A stretch of 64,000 nt of DNA. It comes from Platynereis dumerilii (Eukaryota > Annelida > Polychaeta > Phyllodocida > Nereididae). Below the pieces are notes generated by a model. It searched no databases and was not told the origin of the DNA. It worked only from the letters and a program-made list of their open reading frames with translations. Numbering within the stretch: position 1 is the stretch's first letter; each line of letters opens with the position of its first letter. The stretch lies in assembly GCA_026936325.1 (NCBI GenBank), contig JAPTHN010000011.1, positions 27,320,501 to 27,384,500 of the forward strand, given 5' to 3'. Position numbers and translations under genes: made by a program. Positions 13,325-24,202 of this stretch are shown piece by piece.

Positions 13325-13795
13325 GAAATATGATATTGGGGGGCGGTGCTAGTCTGGAGGGGGGGATGCATTTGAAAGAGGGGGTGCGATGAATTTTTTT
13401 AATTGATTTTTCAGACTTAAATATAGCCATTTAATGACCTCATGACAGGATACACCCTATGGGGTAACTAGGGGGAATTGAGGGGCAAGGAGGAGGTTAT
13501 TCGGGGAAAGTGGGGGGAAGTGGGGTGTAAGATGGGGTAAGTTGGGGCAACCGTGGGCTAGCGGGAGGCAACTTGGGGGAGTGGGGGGAAAGCGGGGGCT
13601 AGTGGAGGGTAAGCAGGGGGGGGGTAGCGGGGGGAAGTGAGGGGAAGTAGGGGGTAAGCAGGGGGTAGCGGGGTGTTAGTGGGGGCAAATGGGGGATAAG
13701 CGAGGGAAAGTTGAGGGTAAGCCAGGGGTTAGTGGGGGGAATAGGGGGGAAGCAGGGGGCAAAACGAGGGTAAAATGGGGGTTAGCAGATATTCT
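13325..13795 (+). repeat. G-rich degenerate simple repeat
   Basis: About 470 bp dominated by runs of four to seven G separated by one to six bases (units such as GGGGGAAGTGGGG and GGGGTAAGC). The closely spaced G runs make G-quadruplex formation possible. It lies in the interior of the foldback element. Confidence 0.85.
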
Positions 13796-14214
13796 GACAA
13801 CAACAAAAAATTGTTTGGGGGAGGGGGAGTCCAGGCCTTCTCACTCACCCCTTCCCTCAGGTTTCGCCATAAATTTCATAACTTTTCAAAATCAATTCCT
13901 GAAAGTAGAAATTCTGGGGAAAATGTTGGTGTATGACACTTTGTGTTCTACTCCGGTGATCACTTGACTCAAAGAATACTCTCCTCTGCTGCTCCACTAA
14001 AGGCTTTTTCGACCCCACCCCACCCCCCCCCCCCTTTCATAATACTACAAAGTAGGGGAGAGCAGCTAGGTTAGTTGAGACGTTTTTCAGAAAAGCTTGC
14101 CTCCAACCTAAATGGATGATGATATTGGAATGATGTTAAGCCATGTGCATGGGGAAATAGATTGTTAAAATATTATATTAAGGGGAAACTTGACTTTCCC
14201 AGTCTTACATTCAT

Positions 14215-14850
14215 CCAAAAAAACGGAAAAGAAATTTCTGACAAAAGCTGGCTACCCAGCAGTTACCTGAATCTTTTGCTTAATTTCACCAATTTAACTG
14301 TTATTTCTGACATTTTAATCAATTTTAGTTAAAACCTTGTGGAATGAAATTTCATTAATTTTCTTACCTGACCGGTACAGATGCAACTTTCCGTTATTTC
14401 GCTAGAATAGATATGGTAGGAGTCACCAGTAAAATGTTTTTTTGATAATTCCTCGAAAAATAAATTTTTTGGATTTCCGAAAAAAATGTGTTTTAAAAGG
14501 CCACTAGGTAAATAATCAGTTGTAGCAAAACCAGTTTTCCCGGTTGCCTAGTTTTCTGGTGAAGTGAAAAAGTCAATTTTGACACCTTGCAGTAACCATT
14601 GATTAGCTCGTTTTGCTATAAAATCGCTTAGATAAGCTCTGAAACTACGTAGGAAGGAACAAATTTGACCTAGACAGGTTTTTGGACAAAAAGGGGCGTT
14701 CCCAGAACACCGGTTTTTCCGGGACCGGTGAAAATGAAGCTGGCTACCTGGCAGTTACCCAAATCTATTGCTTAATTTCACCCAATAAACGTAGAATTAT
14801 TGCTTCTGTTTCGTTTTTGCACAAAAAGGGGCTTACCCGGTATTCCGGTG
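14215..14850. repeat. Inverted copy of the array unit (right arm of foldback)
   Basis: The reverse complement of most of one ~825-bp unit, for example GAAATTTCTGACAAAAGCTGG here against its complement near 11035. It is more diverged than the direct copies. Together with 14850-15166 it forms the right arm. Confidence 0.85.
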
Positions 14851-15166
14851 GACAGAGATTTATGGGGGGGGGGGATACATGCTCCCCAATGCCATCACAG
14901 GATGTCACATATTTTCATTTTTTTTATTGTAGTATATATAGCCTATTGATTTCCCTTTCTTTAATATTTTTCATTGCTTGAGCAAATTCAGGTAGCTGAC
15001 AGGTAGCTGCCAGGTAGCCATGTCAAGTAGCTAACTTTACCACATTTCAGGTAGCTGCCGGGTAACTGCCAGGTAGCCAGTTCGGGTAGCCAATTTTACA
15101 AAAATTTCGGGTAGCTATCGGGTAGCCGTCGGGTAGCCAGGCTCGGGTAGCCAACTTTACCTATCT

Positions 15167-15175
15167 CAGAATGTA
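15167..15175. repeat. 9-bp target site duplication, right
   Basis: CAGAATGTA, identical to 9416-9424. Confidence 0.85.
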
Positions 15176-15204
15176 AGTACTCATCGTTTGTCTACTGTAA
15201 AACA

Positions 15205-15742
15205 ATGGCAGCTAAGGACATGAGTGGAATTGCTGTGCTCTTCATTTATGCTTTGCTGGCAATGATGCTTTTGGATGCTGTAATTCCGTTATTCCGATAT
15301 CAACATAGTGCAGGTTCCACAGACAAAAGTTCAGGGGATACCAAGATAAGTCCTTTAAAAGACATTGTATCTCAAAATTCCACGAGCACAGCTAAGTCGA
15401 CCAGAATAATTGAACATTTAACGACTCCCTCACTGAGATCGAATGCTTCGAAGAAGCTTTACTTTAGCTTATTTGGGCGGTTCGGAAATATGCTGTTTGA
15501 ATTCACAGGACTTTATGCACTTATGCTGGAGACTAAGTCCAGCCAGATGTATTTTCAAGAAAATGGAATGAGTTACAGAATTATACAGATATTTCCTAAA
15601 GCGAAACAATTTTTGATAACAGTAGCAGCTATCCCCCCTGGATTGACGACCGTGAACGAACACCGTGGGGGAGAATATGACGCCACCTTGGCACAGAGGA
15701 TTTCTGCAGCAAAGTCAGACGTTGCAGTTGGCAGATATTTAA
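15205..15742 (+). CDS. Galactoside alpha-1,2-fucosyltransferase-like (GT11), exon 1
   Basis: First coding exon (179 codons plus one base) of a GT11 fucosyltransferase. Such enzymes transfer L-fucose from GDP-fucose to galactose O-2 on glycans in the Golgi. Residues about 7-28 are hydrophobic (IAVLFIYALLAMMLL), giving the type II anchor. A Ser/Thr-rich stem follows. The catalytic domain opens near residue 88 with FGRFGNMLFEFTGLYAL, the typical G-R-x-G-N-x-x-F-E motif of the family. The exon ends at A|GTGAGT (15743), phase 1. It joins exon 2 to read ..GRYLSVSQYW.., matching the GY-x-QS-x-x-Y region of relatives. The first ATG is chosen because the frame fits the anchor; a second lies five codons on. 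The start is 38 bp after a transposon end. Confidence 0.9.
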
Positions 15743-18650
15743 GTGAGTTTCCCTTTTTCTTTAGAAAACATTTTCTGAGGCATTGATGCTCCTTTCACAT
15801 AAATCTCATAACTTCTAAACTTCTGATATGCTCCCTTCCAGGCCTCAGTCCATGAAATATTGCATTTTAACTCTGGATGCAATGAGATGATTTGTCATAA
15901 AAAGGAGTCTGTTTCACTTTTTTTTAACAGCGCCACCTGTGATCATGAACCTTTAGGTTACAATCCTAATTTTTATCAAAAAAGTATTGGACCCCTTTGC
16001 ATATATGCACAAACTATTGAGATACAGTTTAGGACACAGTCACAATCACCCCGTCATTTTGGTACACAACTGTCAAATGTAGTGACTTAAAGTTCCGGGT
16101 AAGTTAGTTCCTCCTGTTGTCTGTACCCATAAATTTGCTACCCAATGTCAAATGTAATCCTTGTTTTAATTAATTTCACAACTCAATTATCACAAAGGTC
16201 ATTCAGGGCCCAGAGAAAAGTTTATTCGAAGTTCGCTTTTAACGTTTTTAGGCCCTGTATTTCAAAGAGCCCCCAAAAATGGTATGGGGGGTCAAAAATG
16301 CAATTTACCTCCTTTTTTAGCAAATATTCACAAAGAAAAAAATATGGATAAAATCTTAGAAGGTGGTGTAAATGTAATGTGTCACACTCCAATGATGAAA
16401 TACCTGAATCTTAACTGGCCTTTCAACACTTGCTTGGAACATTTCAGGGACACAAATGACAGCAAACAGTGAAATATTCATTGTAAACTGCTCACAATTA
16501 AAAACGCACATCTCTTTTAAAAAAGAGGCAGAACTTGTAAACTACTCAAGAGAATTATTTGTAACCTTCCAAGCCTGCTTTCTTATTGCTAGCTAACGAT
16601 TTTGAAAGTAGGAAGAAAATTCATAGGTTTTTCAAAGAGCCAGACACAATTTTGTAAGGTTGTTTCAAATTTGAAATTTGTAAAGTTTCCATGTCACAGT
16701 CCTCGCCATATTTACATGGATTCTCAACTCTCTTCTGTGCTGTTTAATGGCTCTATTCTGTAGCATTGCAATATATGTAAATTAACTACAAGCTGTGATG
16801 TCATTTTAAACTGGGTCAGGTTCCCTGGCTTCTGGCCAATGAGGTTTATTCACGATTGACCATATGGCCAAACACCTTTTTGAGTTGTGTCACAGTTATT
16901 GCAATTTTATTGTATTTGACCACTGTTTGAAAACTCTCTTAATTGTTTCTAAGATACAGGGCATAATATGAGAAAATTTAATTGTAATCATTGCTCATTT
17001 TGCTTCACATGAACTACGAGTAATTTTTGGCAAGTCCAAGCATTCATGCAGGTTGCTACTGAATGAAAATATATTATGATCTGTGATTATGAAAAGCGAG
17101 AATCAGTTCATATGATTTCTTTTTGTGACAAGCTCTGCTTTGGATTTTTTTTTAAAATCAAAATTGAATAAACTCTTTCTTGGCAGTCTTAAATAAATAT
17201 TTCTGGTGGGGTTTTTATTAACCCGGTGTTGCTTGATTTAGAAATGAAATTTTTGGGATATGGGATGCTTGAAAAATAAATAATTAATGTCACTGTTACC
17301 GCAAAATAGAATATAATTTCTCATTGAGGTAAATTTCCAAGGCACTCCCCCCTGAAAATCTGGATGTGCAACTCAATTGTTGTTTGTCATTGTTCTGTGA
17401 CTGAAACAAAACTGCGCCAAAAGTGGTCAAATACAAAAGAAGAATTGAAGCTGTGAAGTGAACTGGCAGTTGATAACACCTGAAGCTGTGAATCTGTGTC
17501 TTGACCATATGGTCAATCGTGAATAAACCTCATTGTGAATCCACCAAACCTGAGTGTCACAGGTTCAACACAATGTCAGAGTAAGCCTTTTATCAGGGAG
17601 AGCCCCTGCAACCACATCATCACAGTTTCATAGCCAATAGGCTGAGAGTAAAGCTACGCATCACAGTTTCAACATTAATTGATAATATTATATTGAAGGA
17701 AGACTGTTGATGTGATCCCAATGATCTATAACTTGCAATCACCAGTCTTATCTGAAGTTATACCACTGTTTGCTTTTTTTGGCCAATCAGAAGGCAGGAT
17801 ATCGCTCTGATATAATACATATCACAGCTCATACACCTGACCATGATATTGCATGCTTGACTGACTACAAGTCAACAAAATTGAAAGAAACACTGAAACA
17901 AAACTGACAACAAAGGATTAAAACTGAACAACACAGACAGTAAACAAGGAGAAAGATTATATCTAGTGTAACTGGTCTCAATAAAAAAAGCTGTATTCAC
18001 TCGTTTTTATACCAATATCTGAAATAATGATCAAATTTTAGGTCACTTGATAAAAAAGTTCATTTTGGATAGGCAAGCTGCCAAAAAAAATAGCGGAGCA
18101 GCAGACCAACAATTTTGGCCCAATTTGGCAAGCTCAAAGAATTATTATTTTTTCTTAATTCAGGGGGCTGCCGCCCCGGAACCCCCGCTTCTTCTTATTT
18201 CGGGGGCTGCCGCCCCCGAACCCCTGCTCCATTTGTTTCTAGTATTTTTACTAATGTATTTTGTACCTTTAAAATAACATTTTCAACACCAATTGTGATC
18301 AGCCTTACCAAAGAGACCTTGACTGAGAGGGCTGCACTATCTATCTATCTATCTATCTATATACAAATTAATGTATTGTATTTTTTCCTGAGAACAAAGA
18401 ATTCTTTCCTGTTGCCTTCAGGGCTGCCAACCTGCAAATGAACTGAGGAAGGTGGATGTGCAACAAATACAATGAAATGTTGTCAAACAAGAAGGATTTA
18501 ACCGCAAACAAAGAGATTTAAACTAATTTGTTTTGTACTATGAGGTTATACCATGGGTGGAGGCAGTATATCCCTGGTATGGTCACCCAAGATCCAGTAT
18601 ATCCCGAGACCCGAAGGGTCGAGGGATATACAGGGTAGAGGGTGACTATA

Positions 18651-18800
18651 TTTCCCTCTCAATCTGTATTGACCAGGGAAAAGCTCAGTATGAGGGACAA
18701 AAGTTGGCTAGACATGGGATAACACTAATTATCCCATGTCTAGCCAACTTTTGTCCCTCATACTGAGCTTTACCCTGGTCAATACAGATTGAGAGGGAAA
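18651..18800. repeat. Long near-perfect hairpin
   Basis: Two arms of about 70 bp, starting TTTCCCTCTCAATC and ending GATTGAGAGGGAAA. They differ at about one position and meet at GGGATAACACTAATTATCCC. It lies at the centre of the family D palindrome in the fucosyltransferase intron. Confidence 0.9.
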
Positions 18801-19299
18801 TACAACAGAAAGAAACAGGGATATATTTAGTTCAACCAATCAAATTCTTTTGGCTAATTAGCCAGCAGGGATATACTGAAAGATAATGAGATCAACAGGG
18901 ATATACTGGAACTGACAAATCAAAAGACAGTAGTGCCCCTATATATCATGCTTATTAGCATGTAGATACCAGCATATTTGCTGATTGTTGTGATTTAAGG
19001 ATTATTGCAGATCGTCACAAACAAGGGTGTTATCTAACTTATACCACTAAGTACAAAACAAATTAGTTTAAATCTCTTTGTTTGCCATTTAATCCTTCTT
19101 GTTTGACAATTCATTGTATTTGTTGCACATTCATGTTCCTCAGTTCATTTGGAGGCTGGCAGCCCTGAAGGCAACAGGTCAGAATTCTTTGTTCACAGGA
19201 AATGATACAATACATTAATTTTGTAGATAGATACATAGAAAGATAGATGGATTGATAGATTAGATAGATAGAAATAACACAATATATTAATTTCATAGA

Positions 19300-19333
19300 T
19301 TAATTTTATAGATAGATAAATAGATAAATAGAC

Positions 19334-19368
<35 letters not shown>

Positions 19369-19412
19369 CGGATAGACAGATAGATAGAATGATAGATAGA
19401 TAGATAGATCGA
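19300..19412. repeat. (GATA)n microsatellite
   Basis: Runs of GATA with a few variants (GACA, AATA). It is the inverted counterpart of the TCTA tract at 18340-18360 in the family D repeat. Confidence 0.9.
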
Positions 19413-20074
19413 CAGTGTTGTCCAGTTTTAATCCTTTGTTGGTCAGGTTTGTTTCAGTGTTTCCTTCAATTTTGTCAACTTGTAGTCAGCCAAGCATGCA
19501 ATATCATGGTCAGGTGTATGAGCTGTGATATGCATTATATCAGAGCGAAATCCTGGCTTCTGATTGGCCAAAAAAAGCAAACAGTGGTATAAATATTGCA
19601 TATCGTCACAAACGAGGGCGTTATCTACAAATGACAGCTTCATGAGCATTCACAGTAGACAACTTTGATAATCCTCGTAGAGTTGTTTGATTAATCTGCA
19701 AACTTACAACTTCACAACTTCAATGGACCTTGCTATAAACAAAAAGGCTTCACAATTTTTGTAAACACATGGATTATGTGATGTATAATTCTTCTGGCAG
19801 CCCATTGGCTGACAGGCTTTGATTTCAAAGTTGCATGGGGTTTTCAGACCAAAGTTTAACTCTGACACTGTGTTGAAACTGTGACGCTTAGTTTTGGTGG
19901 ATTCACATTGGCTAAAAGCTGGGGAACCTGACACATTTTAAAATGACATCACAGCTTGTAGTTAATTTACATACATTGCAATGCTAGAAAATAGTCATCT
20001 CTGACATCACACTTCAACAGCAAAGAAAAGAACTTGAGATTCCACGTAAATATATCGAGGACTGTAAAAAGGCT

Positions 20075-20486
20075 CAGTGGTCGAAATAAGGGGGGGTCAG
20101 GGGGGTTTGACCCCCCCAAATGCTCATGTGACCCCCTCAAATCTATTTTTCAGAAGGACCCAGAGGGGGTCCTCAAAAAACCCCCCCCAAATACTGAAAG
20201 TGTGCTGAGAAGTGAGCATGAAGCAGCAAGTAAAGCTTAATCAGCAAACAACAAACTCTTGTAATTTATATACATTACCAATGGGGTTTTCACAAGTCAT
20301 TTTCTGAGATAAAACATACCTTTAAAAAACCCAGAATTAATTTTTAGAGCATCTGAAAAACTTCGGCATCAGGGCACCTCTGGCGGCCCGTTGGCGGCCC
20401 GCGGACTGCCACCTACAAGGGCTTCAACTCTTTGGTTTTTCCAACAGAAAGACCCCCCCAAATAACATGGCCTATTTCGACCACTG
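20075..20486. mobile_element. hAT-like MITE with perfect 8-bp TSD
   Basis: Starts CAGTGGTCGAAATAAG and ends CCTATTTCGACCACTG. It is flanked on both sides by AAAAGGCT (20067-20074 and 20487-20494). CAGTGG-type ends and 8-bp duplications are features of the hAT superfamily. The 412-bp element has no coding capacity and contains C/G homopolymer runs. Confidence 0.88.
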
Positions 20487-20950
20487 AAAAGGCTGTTGTG
20501 GTGCACATATTTCCAGTAAAGACGATTACCTTTCATTCATCTGCTTACAAGCTCCAGCCAATCTTGAGGTCAAGCTAGCCAATTCAAAAATTGTGATCAC
20601 TCACACAACTGTGGTAATCAATAAACACAGGATAAAAAAAAAATTCTACACAAAAAACTGTCATACTTAAATTTTTGGAGACTGCATTGCAAAGCCCTCC
20701 ATTTACCTAGTGAATGAAGCTGCCTTGTGGAGATTTTAATGTTTTCGATACAATTATTGCAAGCCTGTGATGCTTAAACGAAAGTTCCAATGCCCTCCCT
20801 CTTACTCTCTCCAGTTTTTGGACTGTCACTTACCTGACCGGCCGTCAGTAGAGGCACACAAATATGCAATTCATAAGCTCACTGTTTTCTGGCGAAATAC
20901 ATGTATTGAAGAACTCATAAATGACATTTTCTGTTTTATTTTGTATATAG

Positions 20951-21534
20951 GTGTTAGTCAATACTGGAAACCGAAATATGAAAAGGAAATCAAAGACGTT
21001 TTGACCATTTCCAAAACATTGAAAGAAGAGGCCAGGAAATTTCTGTTTGACATTGCAAAGAAGAAAAACATCTCGTTGGCAAATCGCAGGAACAGCTTGG
21101 AACAATGGACATCTGCGAAACTTGAATCGGGTCAACCGACATTAGTCGGGATCCAAGTGCGCAAGGGGGACAAGGTAGATAAAGACTGGGCGTTGCCAGA
21201 TAACGGTTATTTCGCTCGGGCAATGGATCACTTTAGGGCAAAATACAAATATGTTTACTTCATTGTTGTCAGTGAAGACGTGAATTGGGCCCAACAGAAC
21301 ATAGTTGGTCCAGATGTACTCTATTCCACATCTCCTGTAGATATATTAGAACTGACCCTGTTGAGTCTGTGTGACCACACAATCATGAGTGTAGGAACTT
21401 TCAGTTGGTGGGCTGCATATCTGGCAGGGGGCGATGTGGTCTATTTCAAGGACCACATGTTTAAACATTCTCCACATCGCAATTTTTACAATGACGCTCA
21501 TTATTTCCTTCCCAATTGGAAGCCAATGTTATGA
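20951..21534 (+). CDS. Galactoside alpha-1,2-fucosyltransferase-like (GT11), exon 2
   Basis: Terminal coding exon; with exon 1 it gives 373 residues, close to the usual 340-370 of animal GT11. It contains the donor-binding motif region as GIQVRKGDKV, where vertebrate FUT1/FUT2 have HVRRGD; the His is Gln and the second Arg is Lys. Next come VYFIVVSEDVNWAQQNI and the C-terminal family motif SVGTFSWWAAYLAGG, corresponding to TIGTFGFWAAYLAGG in FUT2. The protein ends soon after with a TGA. The substitutions could mean a changed acceptor or reduced activity. Similar variants exist among invertebrate members, so I still call it an enzyme. An open frame reaches back to 20767, but that is intron. 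Confidence 0.92.
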
Positions 21535-21657
21535 CTTTTCGCTTGTTTCGGGTCTCGTGAAAATACTCGGTCTCCGATGACAATATCTGGCAAATACTGG
21601 CCCAGTCATGGCATAACCTATAAATATTGTTGTCATTTGAAAGCCTGCCTTATAAAC

Positions 21658-21663
21658 AATAAA
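21658..21663 (+). promoter_or_regulatory. Polyadenylation signal of the GT11 gene
   Basis: AATAAA, 124 bp after the stop codon and in the sense orientation. Confidence 0.6.
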
Positions 21664-22120
21664 AAGCCAAAAATTACTTAAGCAACTTCATTTTTAGATT
21701 TTACACAAAACTTCTAAAATTTGCATTTCACCAATTTTGTAACACAGTGACGAAAATGATTTAGTTTCATGCCTTTTGAATTGTGTTATTATTGCGAAAT
21801 TTTGCAAAGATCTATGTGTCTAATATGTGTGAGAAAAAATATTGATAAGAACAAATGGTTCATTGCATTGAAGGCCAAGTTTTAAAGGTGATTGTGACAA
21901 TACAAAAAAAAAATATTAAAATCCAAAAACTGAATTTATGATGTTGTGAGATATAGATGCCTTGATAAGGACTGAAATGATATTCCAGTAAAAAGGTCCC
22001 AGCTACACATTTTGACACTAATTTTTTATATCAGAAGTCTCATTCCAGAAATTTCCAGCAGATGGTGCTCGACTCCAGTTCAGATAAATCAACCTGCAGT
22101 ATGGCCACAATGGTTTAATA

Positions 22121-22503
22121 ATTACAGCGAAACACTTTGATATAGAATTAAAGTGGACTGTGGCACTGTGAAAATGGCACTTCGTGACTCATGATAGTCG
22201 ATGAAGTGTCATCTTCTCTACTTTCAACATGGGAAACATAGAGGCAGGATCAAGAGGAAGCCATTTGACTTTTCATAACAAATCTTAGAGTGAAAATCAG
22301 ATGCATAATCCTTTCGTTTGGCTGTCACCAACAAGTGGGATAAGTCTCCTTCAATCAAATTAACATTGAAAGTATTGGGTTTGATCATGACAAACCATCA
22401 GCATGATGACACACGAAGTGCCATTATCACTGCGCCACAGTCTAGTTTAATTCTATATCAAAGTGTTTCGCTGTAATTCTATATCAAAGTGTTTCGCTGT
22501 AAT
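22121..22503. mobile_element. MITE, family E
   Basis: The left end ATTACAGCGAAACACTTTG is complementary to the right end CAAAGTGTTTCGCTGTAAT. Inverted homology continues for about 65 bp, to GGCACTTCGTG. The last ~28 bp of the right end is tandemly duplicated (to 22503). A diverged remnant of the right part lies at 32340-32440 in the peptide gene intron. Confidence 0.85.
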
Positions 22504-22509
22504 ATGGGT

Positions 22510-23340
22510 CCTGGCTTGAAGTCAACCTGTAGGTGACTTACATCAAAATGTCATCGTGTCGGACGTACATCGTGTGAGTACTACTGAGTAGGTCCAACAT
22601 GATGACTTTTTACCTTGCAGCTCAGCCCCAGTTATACTTGGAACTTTGGCTGATGGCTTGTCTGATACCCCTATTACCTTGCCCTCATCACTGTTTAGTA
22701 ATGAAATATAGCTGAGGTATAATGGTAGGGCTACACAAGCTGCTAAAGCGTCAAAACTGTAAATCGGACTTTACAGAAATACAGACAAATGCACACATCC
22801 AAACAGACAGACAAGCTCAAAACAGTAAACAGTATGCCCCCGGGGGTGGGGGGATATGAAAAAATTATTTTAGTATTTTAACATACATGCAGTTTCAAAG
22901 GGACACAGCAAAAAGACGAGTATGGATACCCTTCTTTTTATTCCAGCTAGATTTGTGGCATTAACACCCTATACAACATACTACAATATATCAGAAACTA
23001 GAAAATACCCATTTCTGAACAGACGCCGAAAGATATATGCAGTTGAAGTGACCCAGTGAAATGGCACATGTCGTGCTGTGGAGAGATTTCCGAGGATTGT
23101 TATATATATATGAAGAAGGTGTATAGGGCACAATCTTGTTACAGGTAGGCGAGTAGATGATTGTCTTTAAATATTTGATTATAGAGAACAGAAGTGAGGT
23201 ATTAGGAAGTGAGAGACCCCGTGAGACGCGCGAAGATAAATGAAAGGTGTGGAAAGTGCACTATTGAGCATTGGGCAACTGAATTGGAGGTAGATGCCGG
23301 AGGCAGCGAAGGCATGCTTGGATGACTGACTTCATGTTGA
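22510..23340. other. Intergenic, no gene seen
   Basis: Non-coding by eye. It holds a short imperfect palindrome near 22545-22605 and a TATATATATA tract at 23100. No exon could be supported. Confidence 0.4.
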
Positions 23341-23354
23341 ATGAGTTGACTTTA

Positions 23355-23735
23355 CGAAATGGACAAAGTCATCTTGTGTGACTTGACTAAATATTAAGTT
23401 GGGTGAGTAAGTCAGGTTGGGTAACTGAAAGAAATGCACTTAGTAAAACGGGGAATAGGTTTGTAGTCATGGTAATCGGAGGGGCTTAACTGGTGTGGGC
23501 AATTTATGGAAAATGTACAGAGAAATGGCGGCGTAAAATGAAAACAACGTTCGAATATGTCATCTTGTGTGACTTGAGTTGACCAAATATGAAGTTGGCT
23601 GAGTAAATCAGTGTGGCTAAGTAAAACAATAAATGAACATAGTATAAAAAAAGGGGAATACATTTGCAGTGATTGTAATTGGACGGGCTTAAGTGGTGTG
23701 GGCAATTTATGGAAAATGTACAGAAATAGTCTGTC
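23355..23735. repeat. Two-copy tandem duplication (~200 bp unit)
   Basis: The block from CATCTTGTGTGACTTGA through TGGTGTGGGCAATTTATGG to AAAATGTACAGA occurs at about 23365-23525 and again at 23560-23725, with moderate divergence. Confidence 0.8.
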
Positions 23736-24032
23736 TTAAAATGCAAAGTGCATGGCGTAGTTGTGGTGAGAGTCATGCGATTTTGACAATTTTAGTACCA
23801 TTGGAATCGTCTTTTCAAGACAAATGCAACGGTACCAAATATGTTGGGGTAAAAAAACGGCGGGGGCTAAGTTAGCACAGTGTTGACCAGGGCTTGGATT
23901 GTCGATGACTTGACTTCTCTCATCGTTTGTATGGGGACTGTGGAGTGCCTGGATCGTTTTGGCGGGAAGCGCTACGTTGGCGCCACCAAATAGCGTGAGC
24001 AATAACAGTACTACGACGCAAAACATTGTCAT
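23736..24032 (-). CDS. Possible small secreted protein ORF (weak)
   Basis: A 98-codon minus-strand frame begins with a textbook signal-peptide-like stretch, MTMFCVVVLLLLTLFGG, followed by ANVALPAK. The rest is unremarkable and shows no family I know. About 155 bp upstream on the same strand lies a cyclic-AMP response element palindrome next to an E-box (24187-24202). Against it: no clear poly(A) signal or conserved domain, and a tandem repeat lies just downstream. It may be chance, or exon 1 of a longer gene. Confidence 0.25.
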   Translation of the reverse strand: MTMFCVVVLLLLTLFGGANVALPAKTIQALHSPHTNDERSQVIDNPSPGQHCANLAPAVFLPQHIWYRCICLEKTIPMVLKLSKSHDSHHNYAMHFAF

Positions 24033-24186
24033 CGAACGGTGGAATCGAAGTGGAAATTGGAGGGGGAAGGTAGTGGAATGGGGGCTGACAGGAAAGGGAC
24101 ACGAAAAATAGGAAGTAATGTGTATGAGAGGTGTTGAGAAGAGTGGAAGAGTTGATTTGCAGGGACAAAGAAAAGGTGAGCTGGGA

Positions 24187-24202
24187 TGACGTCAGTCACG
24201 TG
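24187..24202. promoter_or_regulatory. CRE palindrome plus E-box
   Basis: TGACGTCA at 24187-24194 and CACGTG at 24197-24202, three bases apart. Both are perfect binding-site palindromes (CREB/ATF and bHLH classes). Chance is possible. The pair lies between a minus-strand ORF with a signal-like start and plus-strand exon-like sequence. Confidence 0.35.

Larger units (their letters stand above)
9425..15166. mobile_element. Foldback-type DNA transposon, non-autonomous (MULE/FB-like)
   Basis: A 5742-bp element. The ends are exact inverted repeats (AGATAGGTAAAGTTGG on the left, CCAACTTTACCTATCT on the right) inside perfect 9-bp duplications. The inverted homology reaches about 340 bp (9425-9765 against 14825-15166). 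It opens with a degenerate short repeat of type GGCTACCCGACAGCTACCC. Inside on the left is an array of ~825-bp units. On the right, about 0.6 kb of one unit lies inverted (14215-14850). The middle (12565-14210) is different sequence. Long TIRs built of subrepeats and 9-bp duplications are known from FB/MULE elements; assignment to that group is inference. I see no transposase ORF. Confidence 0.8.
9139..15201. mobile_element. MITE, family C, copy 2, split by foldback element
   Basis: The left end TTTACAGTAGACGAAATACG (9139) and the right end GTCTACTGTAAA (to 15201) are inverted repeats of each other and match copy 1. Without the 5.74 kb insertion at 9425-15166, the MITE would be only about 320 bp. 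Its right end is four bases from the fucosyltransferase ATG, so the 5' leader of that gene is probably MITE-derived. Confidence 0.6.
16740..20000. repeat. Composite palindromic repeat, family D
   Basis: The outer arms are inverted copies: TAGCATTGCAATATATGTAA near 16760 against its near-complement at about 19970. They include the shared phrase ACAAGCTGTGATGTCA. Nested inside are further inverted pairs: 16850-16950 with 17400-17530, 17760-17950 with 19430-19600, and 18400-18535 with 19045-19180. Copies of the 17760 block recur at 41345-41540. (TCTA)n and (GATA)n tracts occur at the same positions within the arms. Confidence 0.65.
15743..20950 (+). other. Intron 1 of the GT11 gene
   Basis: A GTGAGT donor follows 15742 and a TTGTATATAG acceptor precedes 20951. 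Phase 1 on both sides. The 5.2 kb intron is mostly occupied by a palindromic composite repeat (16740-20000) and a hAT-like MITE (20075-20486). Confidence 0.9.

Noticed and set aside
18115-18441. Frames with GAAAPEPPLLL-type repeats
   Set aside because: They arise from a GGGGGCTGCCGCC repeat in the family D element.
20767-20950. In-frame extension of the GT11 exon 2 frame upstream
   Set aside because: A clear acceptor at 20949-20950 restores the frame and a family-typical sequence with exon 1; the extension is intron.
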